This document shows, one piece after another, positions 27,065 through 34,903 of a stretch of DNA of 64,000 nt. This DNA comes from Sinorhizobium sp. 6-70. GTDB lineage: Bacteria; Pseudomonadota; Alphaproteobacteria; Rhizobiales; Rhizobiaceae. The notes beneath the pieces are model-generated. The model had not been told where the DNA came from. It saw nothing but the letters and a program-made list of their open reading frames with translations, and made no database searches. Position 1 is the first letter of the stretch; every line of letters begins with the position of its first letter. Made by a program: the position numbers and the translations under genes. The stretch covers positions 248,001 through 312,000 of the forward strand of contig NZ_JASKLS010000004.1 in assembly GCF_030124375.1 (NCBI RefSeq). The letters run 5' to 3'.

Positions 27065-27084
27065 GCGCGTCTTCAAAGACGCGC
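27065..27084. repeat. Small perfect inverted repeat between cbtB and cbtA
   Basis: GCGCGTCTT (27065-27073), CA, AAGACGCGC (27076-27084): 9-bp arms with a 2-nt loop, followed by 'AAACGCGCC'. It resembles the inner part of the first RIME1-like palindrome. It could attenuate transcription between the two genes. Confidence 0.6.
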
Positions 27085-27218
27085 AAACGCGCCCTAAGAC
27101 CGGCGCCATTTCCAGTTTCCATGGATGCAAAACGCCGGCGGAACACGCCGGGGCGCATGCCCAACGGCAAATACGCCCGCGTGCTATACGCCGGAGGAAC
27201 GATCCGCTCTTGTTCGAG

Positions 27219-27281
27219 ATGGAACGCCTGCTGCGACCTTTGCGCGTCTGATAAGACGCGCGGCGCCGTCGTGCGTTCCAT
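27219..27281 (-). repeat. RIME1-like palindrome (half element) between cbtB and cbtA
   Basis: ATGGAACGC (27219-27227) and GCGTTCCAT (27273-27281) flank a core 'GCGACCTTTGCGCGTCTGAT' then 'AAGACGCGCGGCGCCGTC', the reverse of the 'CGCCGCGCGTCT...CGCAAAGGTCGC' unit. It ends nine bases before the cbtB stop codon complement, inside the cbtB-cbtA gap. Confidence 0.72.
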
Positions 27282-27289
27282 GGCATCGA

Positions 27290-27466
27290 TCAGTGGCAGG
27301 GGAAGCCGTAGGAATGGCGGGTGTCGTGCGCCGTGTCGTGCAGAACGGCCGAATTTGCGAGGCCTGCACCGAAGACGAGGAAGGCGCCGATCAACAGGGC
27401 GGAGATGCCCGCGACCAGACGATCGTTGAGGGAGAGCGAAATGCTCGAAGCTGTAGACGTAGCCAT
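27290..27466 (-). CDS. cbtB: CbtB family cobalt transporter subunit
   Basis: Read on the minus strand from ATG 27466 to TGA at 27290-27292: 58 residues, MATSTASSISLSLNDRLVAG, then one transmembrane segment ISALLIGAFLVFGAGLANSA, then VLHDTAHDTRHSYGFPCH. The C-terminal histidines (HD..AHD..RHS..PCH) are the metal-binding hallmark of CbtB. CGGAGG lies 6 nt upstream of the start. It is the first gene after a cobalamin riboswitch and is followed by cbtA after 260 nt, a gap that carries repeat elements. The protein is too short for many gene finders. Confidence 0.92.
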   Translation of the reverse strand: MATSTASSISLSLNDRLVAGISALLIGAFLVFGAGLANSAVLHDTAHDTRHSYGFPCH

Positions 27467-27525
27467 GACAACCTCCGTGATGGCGTGGGACGTTTCCCGG
27501 GTTGGGCACTATGCCCGCATCGCTT

Positions 27526-27757
27526 GGCAGGTTTCCTGGCTCACGGCGTCAGGTGGTTTTCACCAAGGATTTGCCTCGCCTTCCCAGGATCGAACCGCCC
27601 TCTCGCGGTCTTTCCCAGTGGCTTCTTCCGGATCGCTCCGGAACGGCAAATTCACGCCGCTCTACAGTCGCGGGGTCGGCCGTGATTAAGATGCCCAGTT
27701 TGGGTCCATCCGTCACGTTCCCATTTACTCCCGAAACGCGTTCGCTTTCCGGGAACC
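27526..27757 (-). ncRNA. Cobalamin (adenosylcobalamin) riboswitch upstream of cbtB
   Basis: On the minus strand, in order: 'GGTTCCCGG' at the 5' end, 'ATGGGAACGTGACGG', 'GACCCCGCGACTGTAGAGCG' (the conserved CCCCGCxACTGTA core), 'GAAGCCACTGGGAAAGACC', 'AAATCCTTGGTGAAAACCAC' and the B12 box 'GAGCCAGGAAACCTGCC' at the 3' end. All landmarks of the Rfam cobalamin element are present and properly ordered. After it, GGGCAtaGTGCCC can form a hairpin before the cbtB ribosome site, a possible expression platform. High B12 should lower cbtBA expression. Limits are estimated by eye. Confidence 0.93.
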
Positions 27758-27815
27758 AATCGATCCCAGATGATTAGGATCGGTCGCGGGCGATGTCAAT
27801 TGAACTTGCGTCGTC

Positions 27816-28466
27816 TCAAGTTGCATCCGCGACAAATTCACGAAGGATCATGTGCTTAAAGGCGGCGACGATGCGGTCGCCCTCAGGCCTGTCGACCGAG
27901 ACTGCGAGCCGCATCGTGCATTCGCCGAGATGCATGATGAGCAAGGCGGCGTCCTCGATCCTCTGGCGTGGCGTTTCCGGCTGAACCCTTGCCCATGTTT
28001 CGGCAAGCAGGCGCCCATTCGCACGGCTTTCGGCGAGTTCGATCTTGCGCAGGGTCTTGTCCGCCTGCATCGCCGACCAGATATCGCGCATCACTGGCTC
28101 GGCGAGAAACATGTCGTAGTAGGTGTCGAAGAGCGCCGAAAAGGCGCTGCGCAACTCGGCGAGCGTCGTGACTTTGGCGAACTCGCTCGCGATGGAGTCC
28201 CTGCTGGCCGCATTGTAGCGTTCGGCAAGGGTGTGCACGATCGCCGCCTTGTCGGGAAAATACTGGTAGAGCGAGCCGATGGAGATGCCGGCCATCTCCG
28301 CGACTTCGCTCATGCGCATGGCGTCGCTGCCTTTTTCCTCGATCAGTTTACTGGCGCAGGCGAGGATGTGCTCGACACGCTCGCGGCTGCGCTTCTGACT
28401 CGGCGTGCGGCGAAGGCTTGGTTGCTCTTCGGCTGGCTCCACGCTCGGAATTGGCTCTTCGATCAT
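27816..28466 (-). CDS. TetR/AcrR-family transcriptional regulator
   Basis: A 216-aa TetR protein. The DNA-binding helices are at about 25-75: 'SRERVEHILACASKLIEEKG', 'MRMSEVAEMAGISIGSLYQY' and 'FPDKAAIVHTLAERYN'. The ligand domain is unassigned. ATG 28466 is preceded by 'CATACTC'-like sequence with no strong ribosome site. It is divergent from the DUF1772 gene, with a candidate operator palindrome in the 114-nt gap, so it most likely represses that gene and itself. It converges on the B12 riboswitch, 58 nt away. Confidence 0.92.
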   Translation of the reverse strand: MIEEPIPSVEPAEEQPSLRRTPSQKRSRERVEHILACASKLIEEKGSDAMRMSEVAEMAGISIGSLYQYFPDKAAIVHTLAERYNAASRDSIASEFAKVTTLAELRSAFSALFDTYYDMFLAEPVMRDIWSAMQADKTLRKIELAESRANGRLLAETWARVQPETPRQRIEDAALLIMHLGECTMRLAVSVDRPEGDRIVAAFKHMILREFVADAT

Positions 28467-28522
28467 GAGTATCGCTCACATTTTGACTTGACTCGCAAAA
28501 TACGAGGATTTATCACATTTGC

Positions 28523-28545
28523 AAATATGAGGATTACTCATATTT
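28523..28545. promoter_or_regulatory. Candidate TetR operator
   Basis: AAATATGAG (28523-28531), 5-nt spacer, CTCATATTT (28537-28545): perfect 9-bp arms in the AT-rich gap between the divergent TetR and DUF1772 genes. The position and symmetry suit a dimeric repressor. Confidence 0.6.
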
Positions 28546-28580
28546 TTCCGAGTTGTCGCCGATATACGGAGTGTTGTGCG

Positions 28581-29057
28581 ATGGTCGCCCTGATTCCCGC
28601 TTTGGCTTTCGCCGCTGTCATCGGCTCCGGCCTGATGGCCGGTCTGTTCTTCATCTTCTCCGTCTGCATCATGCAGGCCTTGTCGCGGTTGCCGCCCGAG
28701 CAGGGAATCGCCGCGATGAATGCCATCAATGAGGTGATCCAGAATCCGATCTTCCTCAGTACCTTCATGGGAACGGCACTTGTGGGGCTGATCCTCGTCG
28801 CCTCGGCCTTCTTTTCTGGAGGGCAGGGTAGCTGGCTGTTGGCGGCCGGCGGCCTTGCCTATGTCGTCGGAGCACTGCTGGTGACGATCGTCTTCAACGT
28901 GCCGTTGAACGATGCGCTTGCGGCCGCGTCAGGAGAGGCGGCTCAAGAGATCTGGCAGAAGCGATACCTGACCGATTGGGTCTGGTGGAACCACGTCCGG
29001 ACATTCGCCTCGATCGCAGCGCTGGCGCTCTTCGTGCTCGGCTTCGCGCGAAGCTAG
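28581..29057 (+). CDS. DUF1772 (anthrone oxygenase-like) membrane protein
   Basis: A 158-aa protein with four hydrophobic segments: 'ALIPALAFAAVIGSGLMAGL', 'FLSTFMGTALVGLILVASAF', 'LLAAGGLAYVVGALLVTIVF' and 'VRTFASIAALALFVLGFARS'. 'NVPLNDALA' and 'WWNHVRT' are the conserved DUF1772 motifs, found also in fungal anthrone oxygenases. The bacterial function is unproven. The frame continues upstream through the TetR gene, but ATG 28581, just past the palindrome, gives the family start. It is probably under TetR control. Confidence 0.88.
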   Translation: MVALIPALAFAAVIGSGLMAGLFFIFSVCIMQALSRLPPEQGIAAMNAINEVIQNPIFLSTFMGTALVGLILVASAFFSGGQGSWLLAAGGLAYVVGALLVTIVFNVPLNDALAAASGEAAQEIWQKRYLTDWVWWNHVRTFASIAALALFVLGFARS

Positions 29058-29076
29058 TGCAGCGCTCTTTACGGCG

Positions 29077-29868
29077 TCAGCGTCCGGTGTAGTGCGGCTC
29101 GCGCCGTTCTTTCCAGGCTGCAAGGCCCTCGGCGAGATCATGGCTCGGCACCACGCGCGCGAATTGTTCGCACTCGTTCAGCAGCCCTTCGCCGATCGTC
29201 ATGTTGAGACCGCGCGTGACCGCGGTGATGATCGCCGCGACCGCAAGCGGGGAGTGGCGCATGATCCGAAGTGCCAAGGCGCGGGCGGAAGCGATGAGAT
29301 CGTCGTGTGGCACGATCGTGTTGACGAGCCCAAGCTCGAGCGCCCGGTTCGCGGAAAATTCGTCACCAGTGAGCAGCAGTTCGAGCGCGCGTTTGCGGCC
29401 GGCGAGCCGCGGAAGGCGCTGGGTACCGCCGAAGGTCGGCGGCATGGCCAGCTTGATCTCGGGCTTGGCAAAATAGGCCCGTTCGCTGGCGATCGCGAGA
29501 TGCACGGCTTCGGTGATTTCGCAGCCGCCGCCATAGGCAAGGCCGTTGACAGCCGCAATCACCGGTTTCGGATAGGCTTCCAGCCGGGCGGTGAGCCTTT
29601 GCCCGCGCCGCACGAAATTGCGAACGGCGACATTTACGCCCTGCGCCACACTTCTGGAAAACTCGTGAATGTCGCCGCCGGCCGAAAAGGCGCGTTCTCC
29701 GGCGCCGGTGAGGATGATCGACTGAACCGTGTCGTCCACCTCGATCAGGTCGAGGAGGTGAAGGAGCCGGTCGATCAGTTCGTAGCTCAACGCGTTGAGC
29801 TTTTCCGGCCGGTTGAGGGTGAGCAGCGCGACGCCGTCGGCGGCATCGAAAAGCACTGTATCGGACAT
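29077..29868 (-). CDS. Enoyl-CoA hydratase/isomerase (crotonase) family protein
   Basis: A 263-aa crotonase. Oxyanion-hole elements are 'GAGERAFSAGGDIHEFSRSV' and 'AAVNGLAYGGGCEITEAVHL'; the latter part continues with 'FAKPEIKLAMPPTFGGTQRL', which holds a conserved Glu and the GGTQRL motif. It hydrates or isomerises an enoyl-CoA thioester. ATG 29868 (MSDTVLFDAADGVALLTLNR) is preferred; the frame is open to 30000, but that part overlaps the divergent TetR gene. The gene converges on the DUF1772 gene and is divergent from a TetR regulator that probably controls it. Confidence 0.93.
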   Translation of the reverse strand: MSDTVLFDAADGVALLTLNRPEKLNALSYELIDRLLHLLDLIEVDDTVQSIILTGAGERAFSAGGDIHEFSRSVAQGVNVAVRNFVRRGQRLTARLEAYPKPVIAAVNGLAYGGGCEITEAVHLAIASERAYFAKPEIKLAMPPTFGGTQRLPRLAGRKRALELLLTGDEFSANRALELGLVNTIVPHDDLIASARALALRIMRHSPLAVAAIITAVTRGLNMTIGEGLLNECEQFARVVPSHDLAEGLAAWKERREPHYTGR

Positions 29869-29919
29869 GGCTATCTCCCGTGGTGTTGACGGAAGCAGGC
29901 TAGGCGAGCGATAACCGGC

Positions 29920-29943
29920 TGTATATTCACTAGTCGGTATACA
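29920..29943. promoter_or_regulatory. Candidate TetR operator between crotonase and TetR genes
   Basis: TGTATA (29920-29925) and TATACA (29938-29943) flank a core that itself contains the palindrome ACTAGT. It lies eight bases before the TetR ATG and about 50 bases before the crotonase start, a good place for autoregulation. Confidence 0.5.
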
Positions 29944-29950
29944 TGGCACC

Positions 29951-30529
29951 ATGACAGCTGCTTCCTCCACCCGCGACCGTATTGTTTCTGCTGCAGCCAA
30001 ACTTTTCTACGCGGAGGGGATCCGCGCCGTCAGCGTCGACGCGGTAGCGGAAGCAGCTGGCGTCACGAAGCGCACGCTCTACTATCATTTCGACAGCAAG
30101 GATGAGTTGATCGCCGCCTATCTTGAGGGGCGCGACCAGCCAAACCTCAGGCTCTTCCAGAAATGGTTCACTGAGACTGACGGCGACGTGGCGACAAAGG
30201 TGGAGGGAATGTTCCGCAATCTCGCCCGTGCCGCGCGCCATCCAAAATGGAAGGGCTGCGGCTTCCTGCGCACCTCCGCCGAACTGGCGAATATGCCGGG
30301 GCATCCCGCGATGCGCATCGGGGCAGCGCATAAGAAGAAATTCGAGAACTGGCTACGGCAGAGCCTCGAAGACGAGGGAATCGACGGCGCAGAAGTGCTT
30401 GCGCGTCAGGTTCGGCTGCTCCTCGACGGCAGCTTCGCCGTCGTTTTGCTCCATCGCGATCCTAGCTATATGGAGACGGCGGGGATGGCGGCGGCATCGC
30501 TGATCAGAAGTGCGCTGCCCAACCGGTGA
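29951..30529 (+). CDS. TetR/AcrR-family transcriptional regulator
   Basis: A 192-aa TetR regulator with the DNA-binding domain at 8-55: 'TRDRIVSAAAKLFYAEGIRA', 'VSVDAVAEAAGVTKRTLYYH' and 'FDSKDELIAAYLEGRD'. The C-terminal part ('HPKWKGCGFLRTSAELANMP', 'LLLDGSFAVVLLHRDPSYME') belongs to a subfamily seen often in rhizobia. It is divergent from the crotonase gene, with a candidate operator close to its start, and 31 nt upstream of a VOC gene that may be co-transcribed. Confidence 0.93.
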   Translation: MTAASSTRDRIVSAAAKLFYAEGIRAVSVDAVAEAAGVTKRTLYYHFDSKDELIAAYLEGRDQPNLRLFQKWFTETDGDVATKVEGMFRNLARAARHPKWKGCGFLRTSAELANMPGHPAMRIGAAHKKKFENWLRQSLEDEGIDGAEVLARQVRLLLDGSFAVVLLHRDPSYMETAGMAAASLIRSALPNR

Positions 30530-30560
30530 CGAAAAATGCCGGCCAAATGGAGGAGAAAGC

Positions 30561-30944
30561 ATGGCAGTCCGACGTATCGTGCCCAATCTGCAGACATCCG
30601 ATCCGCCGCGTGCGCGCGCTTTCTATACCGATCTCCTCGGCCTCGAGGTGGTGATGGATCATGGGTGGATCCTCACCTTCGCAGCGAAAGGCGGCTCCGC
30701 CATGCCGCAGGTGAGCTTCGCCATCGAGGGTGGATCGGGAACGCCGGTGCCGGCGCTCTCGATCGAGGTCGATGACGTGGACGAGGTCTATCAACGCGCG
30801 AAGCACGCCGGTACGGAGATCGTCTACGATATCACTGACGAGCCTTGGGGCGTGCGCCGGTTCTATCTGCGCGACCCGTTCGGCAACATCGTCAACATCC
30901 TGTCGCATTCAGCGGAGCTCAAATCGCGCTCCGGAAAGACGTAA
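30561..30944 (+). CDS. VOC (glyoxalase/bleomycin-resistance-like) family protein
   Basis: A 127-aa single-module VOC protein: 'VPNLQTSDPPRARAFYTDLL', 'GLEVVMDHGWILTFA', 'PALSIEVDDVDEVYQRAKHA' and 'RRFYLRDPFGNIVNILSH'. The pattern of two beta-alpha-beta-beta-beta units matches glyoxalase-like dioxygenase or isomerase folds; the substrate is unknown. ATG 30561 follows GGAGAAAGC. It lies close behind the TetR gene on the same strand and its stop is 2 nt from the convergent cystathionine gamma-synthase-family gene. Confidence 0.9.
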   Translation: MAVRRIVPNLQTSDPPRARAFYTDLLGLEVVMDHGWILTFAAKGGSAMPQVSFAIEGGSGTPVPALSIEVDDVDEVYQRAKHAGTEIVYDITDEPWGVRRFYLRDPFGNIVNILSHSAELKSRSGKT

Positions 30945-30946
30945 AT

Positions 30947-32230
30947 TCACACGGTCGTCAACGCATTGGCGACGTCGGCGACGAGGTCGTCCGGATGCTC
31001 GATGCCGATCGACAGGCGGATGGTCGACTCGAGCACGCCGATCCGCTGGCGCACCTCGATAGGCACGCCGGAATGGGTCATCGCGGCAGGATGGCTCGCA
31101 AGCGATTCCGTGCCGCCGAGGCTGACGGCGAGCTTGAAGATCTGCAGCGCGTTGAGGAAGCGGAATGCGGCGTCCTGGCCACCGGCGATGTCGAAGGAGA
31201 AGGTCGAGCCGGCGCCGGTCGACTGGGCGGCGAAGACGCGCCCGACCGGTGAGGCCTCGTCATGGAAGGGGAGGTAATGAATCCGCTCGACCTTCGGATG
31301 GTCGCGCAGGAACTCGGCGACGACGCGGGCATTGTCATTCGCCCTGTGCATGCGGACCGCGAGCGTCTCCAGCGAGCGGCCGAGCATCCAGCAGGAGTGC
31401 GGATCGAGTTGCGTGCCGATCGCGCCGCGTAGCGCCTTGATCTGCTTGATGATCGCATTCGAGCCAAGCACAGCGCCAGCGATGAGGTCGGAGTGGCCGC
31501 CGATATATTTGGTCAGCGAGTAGAGAGAGACGTCGGCGCCGTGATCGAGCGGGTGCTGGAAGACCGGGCCGAGCAGCGTGTTGTCACAGACGACTATCGG
31601 CCGGTGCCCCTGTCTTTCGCCGATCGTCTCCGCAACGCGGCGGATCATGGCGATATCGACGAGGCTGTTGGTCGGATTGGCGGGTGTCTCGACGAGGATG
31701 ACGGCGACGCGTCCCTTGTTCATCGCCTCGTCCGCCGCGGCCCTGACGGCCGCCTCGTCGACCCCATCGGCGAAGCCTACTGCCGAGACGTTGAGGTTGA
31801 GAAAAGTCTTGGCGAGCAGCGTTTCGGTGCCGCCATAAAGCGGCTGCGAGTGCAGGATGGAGTCACCCGGACGCACGAAGGCGAGCAGCGTCGTCGCGAT
31901 TGCCGCCATGCCGGAGGAGAAGACGGCGCCGCTTTCGGCCCGTTCAAAGACAGTCAGCCGGTCCTCGACGATCTCGCTGTTCGGATGATTGAAGCGGGAA
32001 TAGACGAGACCCGCGCCGACGCCCGCCGGCGGTTCGCGCCGCCCCGAAACGAAATCGAAGAAATCGCGGCCCTCCTCGGCCGAGCGGAAAACGAAAGTCG
32101 AAGTCAGGAAGACCGGCGGCTTGACCGCGCCCTCCGAGAGCTCCGGATCGTAACCATAGTTCAGCATGAGGGTTTCGGGGTGCAGCTTGTGGTTGCCGAT
32201 ATGGGTCTTGGAAGGATGCGGCGCGGTCAT
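30947..32230 (-). CDS. Cystathionine gamma-synthase family PLP enzyme (methionine gamma-lyase-like)
   Basis: A 427-aa Cys/Met-metabolism PLP enzyme. Visible: '[20 protein letters not shown]', '[20 protein letters not shown]', 'VIDN-type' '[20 protein letters not shown]' and the Schiff-base Lys241 in '[20 protein letters not shown]'. This branch includes cystathionine synthases and lyases, and methionine gamma-lyases. The divergent Lrp-family gene at 32461 suggests amino-acid-responsive control, often seen with sulfur amino acid lyases. ATG 32230 follows GAGGAGAAAAGCC. I cannot decide between synthase and lyase from sequence alone. Confidence 0.88.
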   Translation of the reverse strand: MTAPHPSKTHIGNHKLHPETLMLNYGYDPELSEGAVKPPVFLTSTFVFRSAEEGRDFFDFVSGRREPPAGVGAGLVYSRFNHPNSEIVEDRLTVFERAESGAVFSSGMAAIATTLLAFVRPGDSILHSQPLYGGTETLLAKTFLNLNVSAVGFADGVDEAAVRAAADEAMNKGRVAVILVETPANPTNSLVDIAMIRRVAETIGERQGHRPIVVCDNTLLGPVFQHPLDHGADVSLYSLTKYIGGHSDLIAGAVLGSNAIIKQIKALRGAIGTQLDPHSCWMLGRSLETLAVRMHRANDNARVVAEFLRDHPKVERIHYLPFHDEASPVGRVFAAQSTGAGSTFSFDIAGGQDAAFRFLNALQIFKLAVSLGGTESLASHPAAMTHSGVPIEVRQRIGVLESTIRLSIGIEHPDDLVADVANALTTV

Positions 32231-32260
32231 GGCTTTTCTCCTCGAACGAAGCGGATTCGG

Positions 32261-32365
32261 CTACAGCGCCGCGTGTCTCGTGAGACGCGCAAAGGACGCT
32301 GTAGCACTTTAAATTGGCTGCATGTTTTTGTCCTTAAATCGCCTACGATTTCAGGACACATGCAG
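32261..32365 (+). repeat. RIME1-like element, complete
   Basis: First palindrome CTACAGCGCC ... GGACGCTGTAG, spacer 'CACTTTAAATTGG', second palindrome CTGCATGTTTTTGTCC ... GGACACATGCAG. It fills most of the divergent gap between the PLP enzyme and Lrp genes. It is the best-preserved copy in the window. Confidence 0.85.
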
Positions 32366-32460
32366 TAACAGCCAAATTATATCAGACGCTTGGACCGATC
32401 CTTGCTATTTGCGATCACTTCGCTTTGATGAGCGCAAATATTTGCCGGAACCGAAGAGAT

Positions 32461-32919
32461 ATGACGCAGAAAATTGCTGATGAAATGGATCGCCGGATTC
32501 TGAAGGAACTGCTGGCCGACGCCAGGATCACCAACAACGAGCTCGCAGAGCGCGTCGGGCTGTCGGCCTCGCCCTGCCTCAGGCGCCTGCGGCGGCTGGA
32601 GGAAAGCGGCGTCATCCGCGGTTATACCGCGCTTGTCGATCCAGCGATCGAAGGCTGGACGATGACGGCGATCGCGACCGTCCGGCTCAGCCGCCAGCAC
32701 GAGGATGAAATCGTGATGTTCGAGGAGGCGATCCGCGGCTGGGACGAGGTGCTCGAATGCCACCTTGTCACCGGCTCGCGCGACTATGTTCTGAAGGTGA
32801 TGAGTGCGGGGCTCGAACAATATGAACGCTTCATCAAGGAAAAGATCGCCCGGTTGAAATGCGTCGCTTCGATCGAGACGAGCTTCGTGATGAACACGAT
32901 CAAGGAACGGCGGATCTAG
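32461..32919 (+). CDS. Lrp/AsnC-family transcriptional regulator
   Basis: A 152-aa Lrp-type regulator: helix-turn-helix 'MDRRILKELLADARITNNEL' and 'AERVGLSASPCLRRLRRLEE', then the RAM/AsnC ligand domain 'GWDEVLECHLVTGSRDYVLK'. It is divergent from the cystathionine gamma-synthase-family gene and probably regulates it in response to an amino acid. ATG 32461 gives the normal family length; upstream codons at 32425 (TTG) and 32428 (ATG) are also in frame and cannot be excluded. The ribosome site GAAGAG before 32461 is close and weak. Confidence 0.9.
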   Translation: MTQKIADEMDRRILKELLADARITNNELAERVGLSASPCLRRLRRLEESGVIRGYTALVDPAIEGWTMTAIATVRLSRQHEDEIVMFEEAIRGWDEVLECHLVTGSRDYVLKVMSAGLEQYERFIKEKIARLKCVASIETSFVMNTIKERRI

Positions 32920-33042
32920 ACTCGCCCCCGCGCCTTTTGGCGGCAACAATTGACTGCATGGGACAGCAGGGCGACATTGCTCTCTGCGCGTGTCGCTCGC
33001 GCCGGACATTCCGCTGGTAGTGCCTGTAGAGTGGAGGGTCGC

Positions 33043-34725
33043 ATGGAACACCTTCAACGGACGGACATGTCGAGGCCGCGGCTCTCAAGCCATCCCGCAA
33101 GCCTCTGGGGTCCGTTTTCTACGACCGGGCTGCTCGTCGGCGTGCTGTTCTTCGCCGTTTCGCTCACACCGAGCCTCATTCCGCGGCCTTACTTGATCCA
33201 GGGAACGATATCCGGCTTCTCGCTCGCGGCCGGCTATGCAATCGGCGTGCTGATGCGCTGGCTCTGGTCCTTTTTCGAGCTTCCCGACGCCTCGCCGCGG
33301 CGTCAACACACGCTGAAGATCGTGGCGGGGCTCGTCTGCGCTGCGGCAGTCGCGGTGTTCCTGTGGCAGACCGCGGGATGGCAGAACACCGTCCGCGATA
33401 TCATGGGTCTCGAACCGATCGAGACGGCGGAACCCTTGAAGCTCGGTCTCATCGCAGCGTCGGTCTTTGTCGTGCTCGTCTTTCTGGCGCGGCTGTTCCG
33501 GCTGACATTCCATTTTCTCTCGCGCATGCTGGAACGTCTCGTCACGCGCCCTATCGCAAGGGCGATCGGCGGGCTCGCAGCCATTGCACTCTTCTGGTCC
33601 GTCGCCGATGGTCTGATCTTCAGGTTCGCATTGCGTGCCGCCGACAGTTCCTTTCAGAGCCTCGATGCCTATATCGACGCCGAGGTGCCGCCTCCGTCGG
33701 ATCCGGCCAAGACGGGCAGCGCCGCATCGCTGGTCAACTGGGATGAGCTTGGACGGCGGGGCCGTGAGTTTATCGCCTCGGGCCCGACGGGTGCCGAGAT
33801 CGGCACCTTCTTCGGCGGCGAGGCGCGGGAGCCCATACGGGTCTATGCGGGGTTGAATTCTGCGGACTCAGCGAGGGAGCGGGCGAAGCTCGCCCTGGAA
33901 GAGCTGAAGCGCGCCGGCGGTTTCGAACGCAAGTCGCTGATCGTCGTCGTTCCAACCGGCACCGGCTGGGTCGATCCGGCGGCACTGGATCCTGTTGAAT
34001 ACCTGCTGCACGGCGATGTCGCGAGCGTTGCGGTCCAATATTCCTATCTCTCAAGCTGGCTGTCGCTGCTGGTCGAGCCGGGCTACGGGGCCGATGCTGC
34101 CAATGCGCTGTTCGACGAGGTCTACAGCTACTGGAGGACGCTGCCGAAGGACCGGCGGCCGAAGCTCTATCTTCACGGCCTGAGCCTTGGCGCGATGAAC
34201 TCGCAAGGGTCAGTTGATCTGTTCGACGTCATAAGTGATCCCTTTCAGGGCGCGCTCTGGAGCGGGCCGCCTTTCACGAGCGAGCTGTGGCAATCGGTGA
34301 CGGCGGATCGCGATCCTGCGTCCCCGGTCTGGCTGCCGCGCTACCGGGACAGTTCGATCATCCGTTTCACGCACCAGCAGAATGCGCTTGAGATTCCGGG
34401 CGCCCGCTGGGGGGCGATGCGGATCGTTTATCTGCAATATGCGAGCGATCCGGTGACGTTTTTCGATCCCCATGCCTTCTATCGCGAGCCGCAATGGATG
34501 AAAGCGCCGCGGGGGCCCGATGTCTCGCCGGCGCTAAGCTGGTTTCCCGTGGTGACCGGACTGCAGCTTCTCGCCGACATTGCTTTGGCGACGACGTCGC
34601 CGATCGGTTACGGTCATGTCTACGCGCCGGAGCACTATATCGATGCCTGGATGGCGGTGACCGATCCACCGGCGGTCACACCCGAAGATGTCACGCGGCT
34701 GAAGACGCGGTTCAAGGAGCAATGA
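33043..34725 (+). CDS. Membrane alpha/beta-hydrolase family protein (Abhydrolase_9)
   Basis: A 560-aa protein with an N-terminal membrane part of four to five segments ('FSTTGLLVGVLFFAVSLTPS', 'LAAGYAIGVLMRWLWSFFEL', 'IVAGLVCAAAVAVFLWQTAG', 'LGLIAASVFVVLVFLARLF') and a C-terminal hydrolase-like domain. There, 'PKLYLHGLSLGAMNSQGSVD' contains GLSLG, a G-x-S-x-G nucleophile motif. This two-part layout matches the Abhydrolase_9_N/Abhydrolase_9 pair, of unknown substrate, found in actinobacteria and rhizobia. Start ATG 33043 follows GTGGAGGG; the frame is open to 32950. A GC-rich repeat follows. Confidence 0.87.
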   Translation: MEHLQRTDMSRPRLSSHPASLWGPFSTTGLLVGVLFFAVSLTPSLIPRPYLIQGTISGFSLAAGYAIGVLMRWLWSFFELPDASPRRQHTLKIVAGLVCAAAVAVFLWQTAGWQNTVRDIMGLEPIETAEPLKLGLIAASVFVVLVFLARLFRLTFHFLSRMLERLVTRPIARAIGGLAAIALFWSVADGLIFRFALRAADSSFQSLDAYIDAEVPPPSDPAKTGSAASLVNWDELGRRGREFIASGPTGAEIGTFFGGEAREPIRVYAGLNSADSARERAKLALEELKRAGGFERKSLIVVVPTGTGWVDPAALDPVEYLLHGDVASVAVQYSYLSSWLSLLVEPGYGADAANALFDEVYSYWRTLPKDRRPKLYLHGLSLGAMNSQGSVDLFDVISDPFQGALWSGPPFTSELWQSVTADRDPASPVWLPRYRDSSIIRFTHQQNALEIPGARWGAMRIVYLQYASDPVTFFDPHAFYREPQWMKAPRGPDVSPALSWFPVVTGLQLLADIALATTSPIGYGHVYAPEHYIDAWMAVTDPPAVTPEDVTRLKTRFKEQ

Positions 34726-34749
34726 GCGACGCTGGCTTCACCGGCATTC

Positions 34750-34862
34750 GCCCCTCATCCGCCTGCCGGTACCTTCTCCGCGCCCGCGGGGAGAAGGGAT
34801 AAGCCGCGCCGCTTCCAGTCCCCTCTCCCCGCGAGCGGGGAGAGGGCCAGGGTGAGGGGCAA
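34750..34862. repeat. GC-rich palindromic repeat, copy 2
   Basis: Hairpins CTTCTCCGCGCCCGCGGGGAG (here a 2-nt variant of the copy 1 stem) and CCCTCTCCCCGCG ... CGGGGAGAGGG, ending 'CCAGGGTGAGGGGCA'. It lies between the membrane hydrolase gene and the convergent LysR gene. Confidence 0.85.
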
Positions 34863-34903
34863 TCTCCGCAGCAACTCGGGCGTAAGTCCTGTTTGACTAC
34901 ACG

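Noticed and set aside
27852..28580. Long N-terminal extension of the DUF1772 gene
   Set aside because: The extension is antisense to the TetR gene and passes its promoter; ATG 28581 fits the family start.
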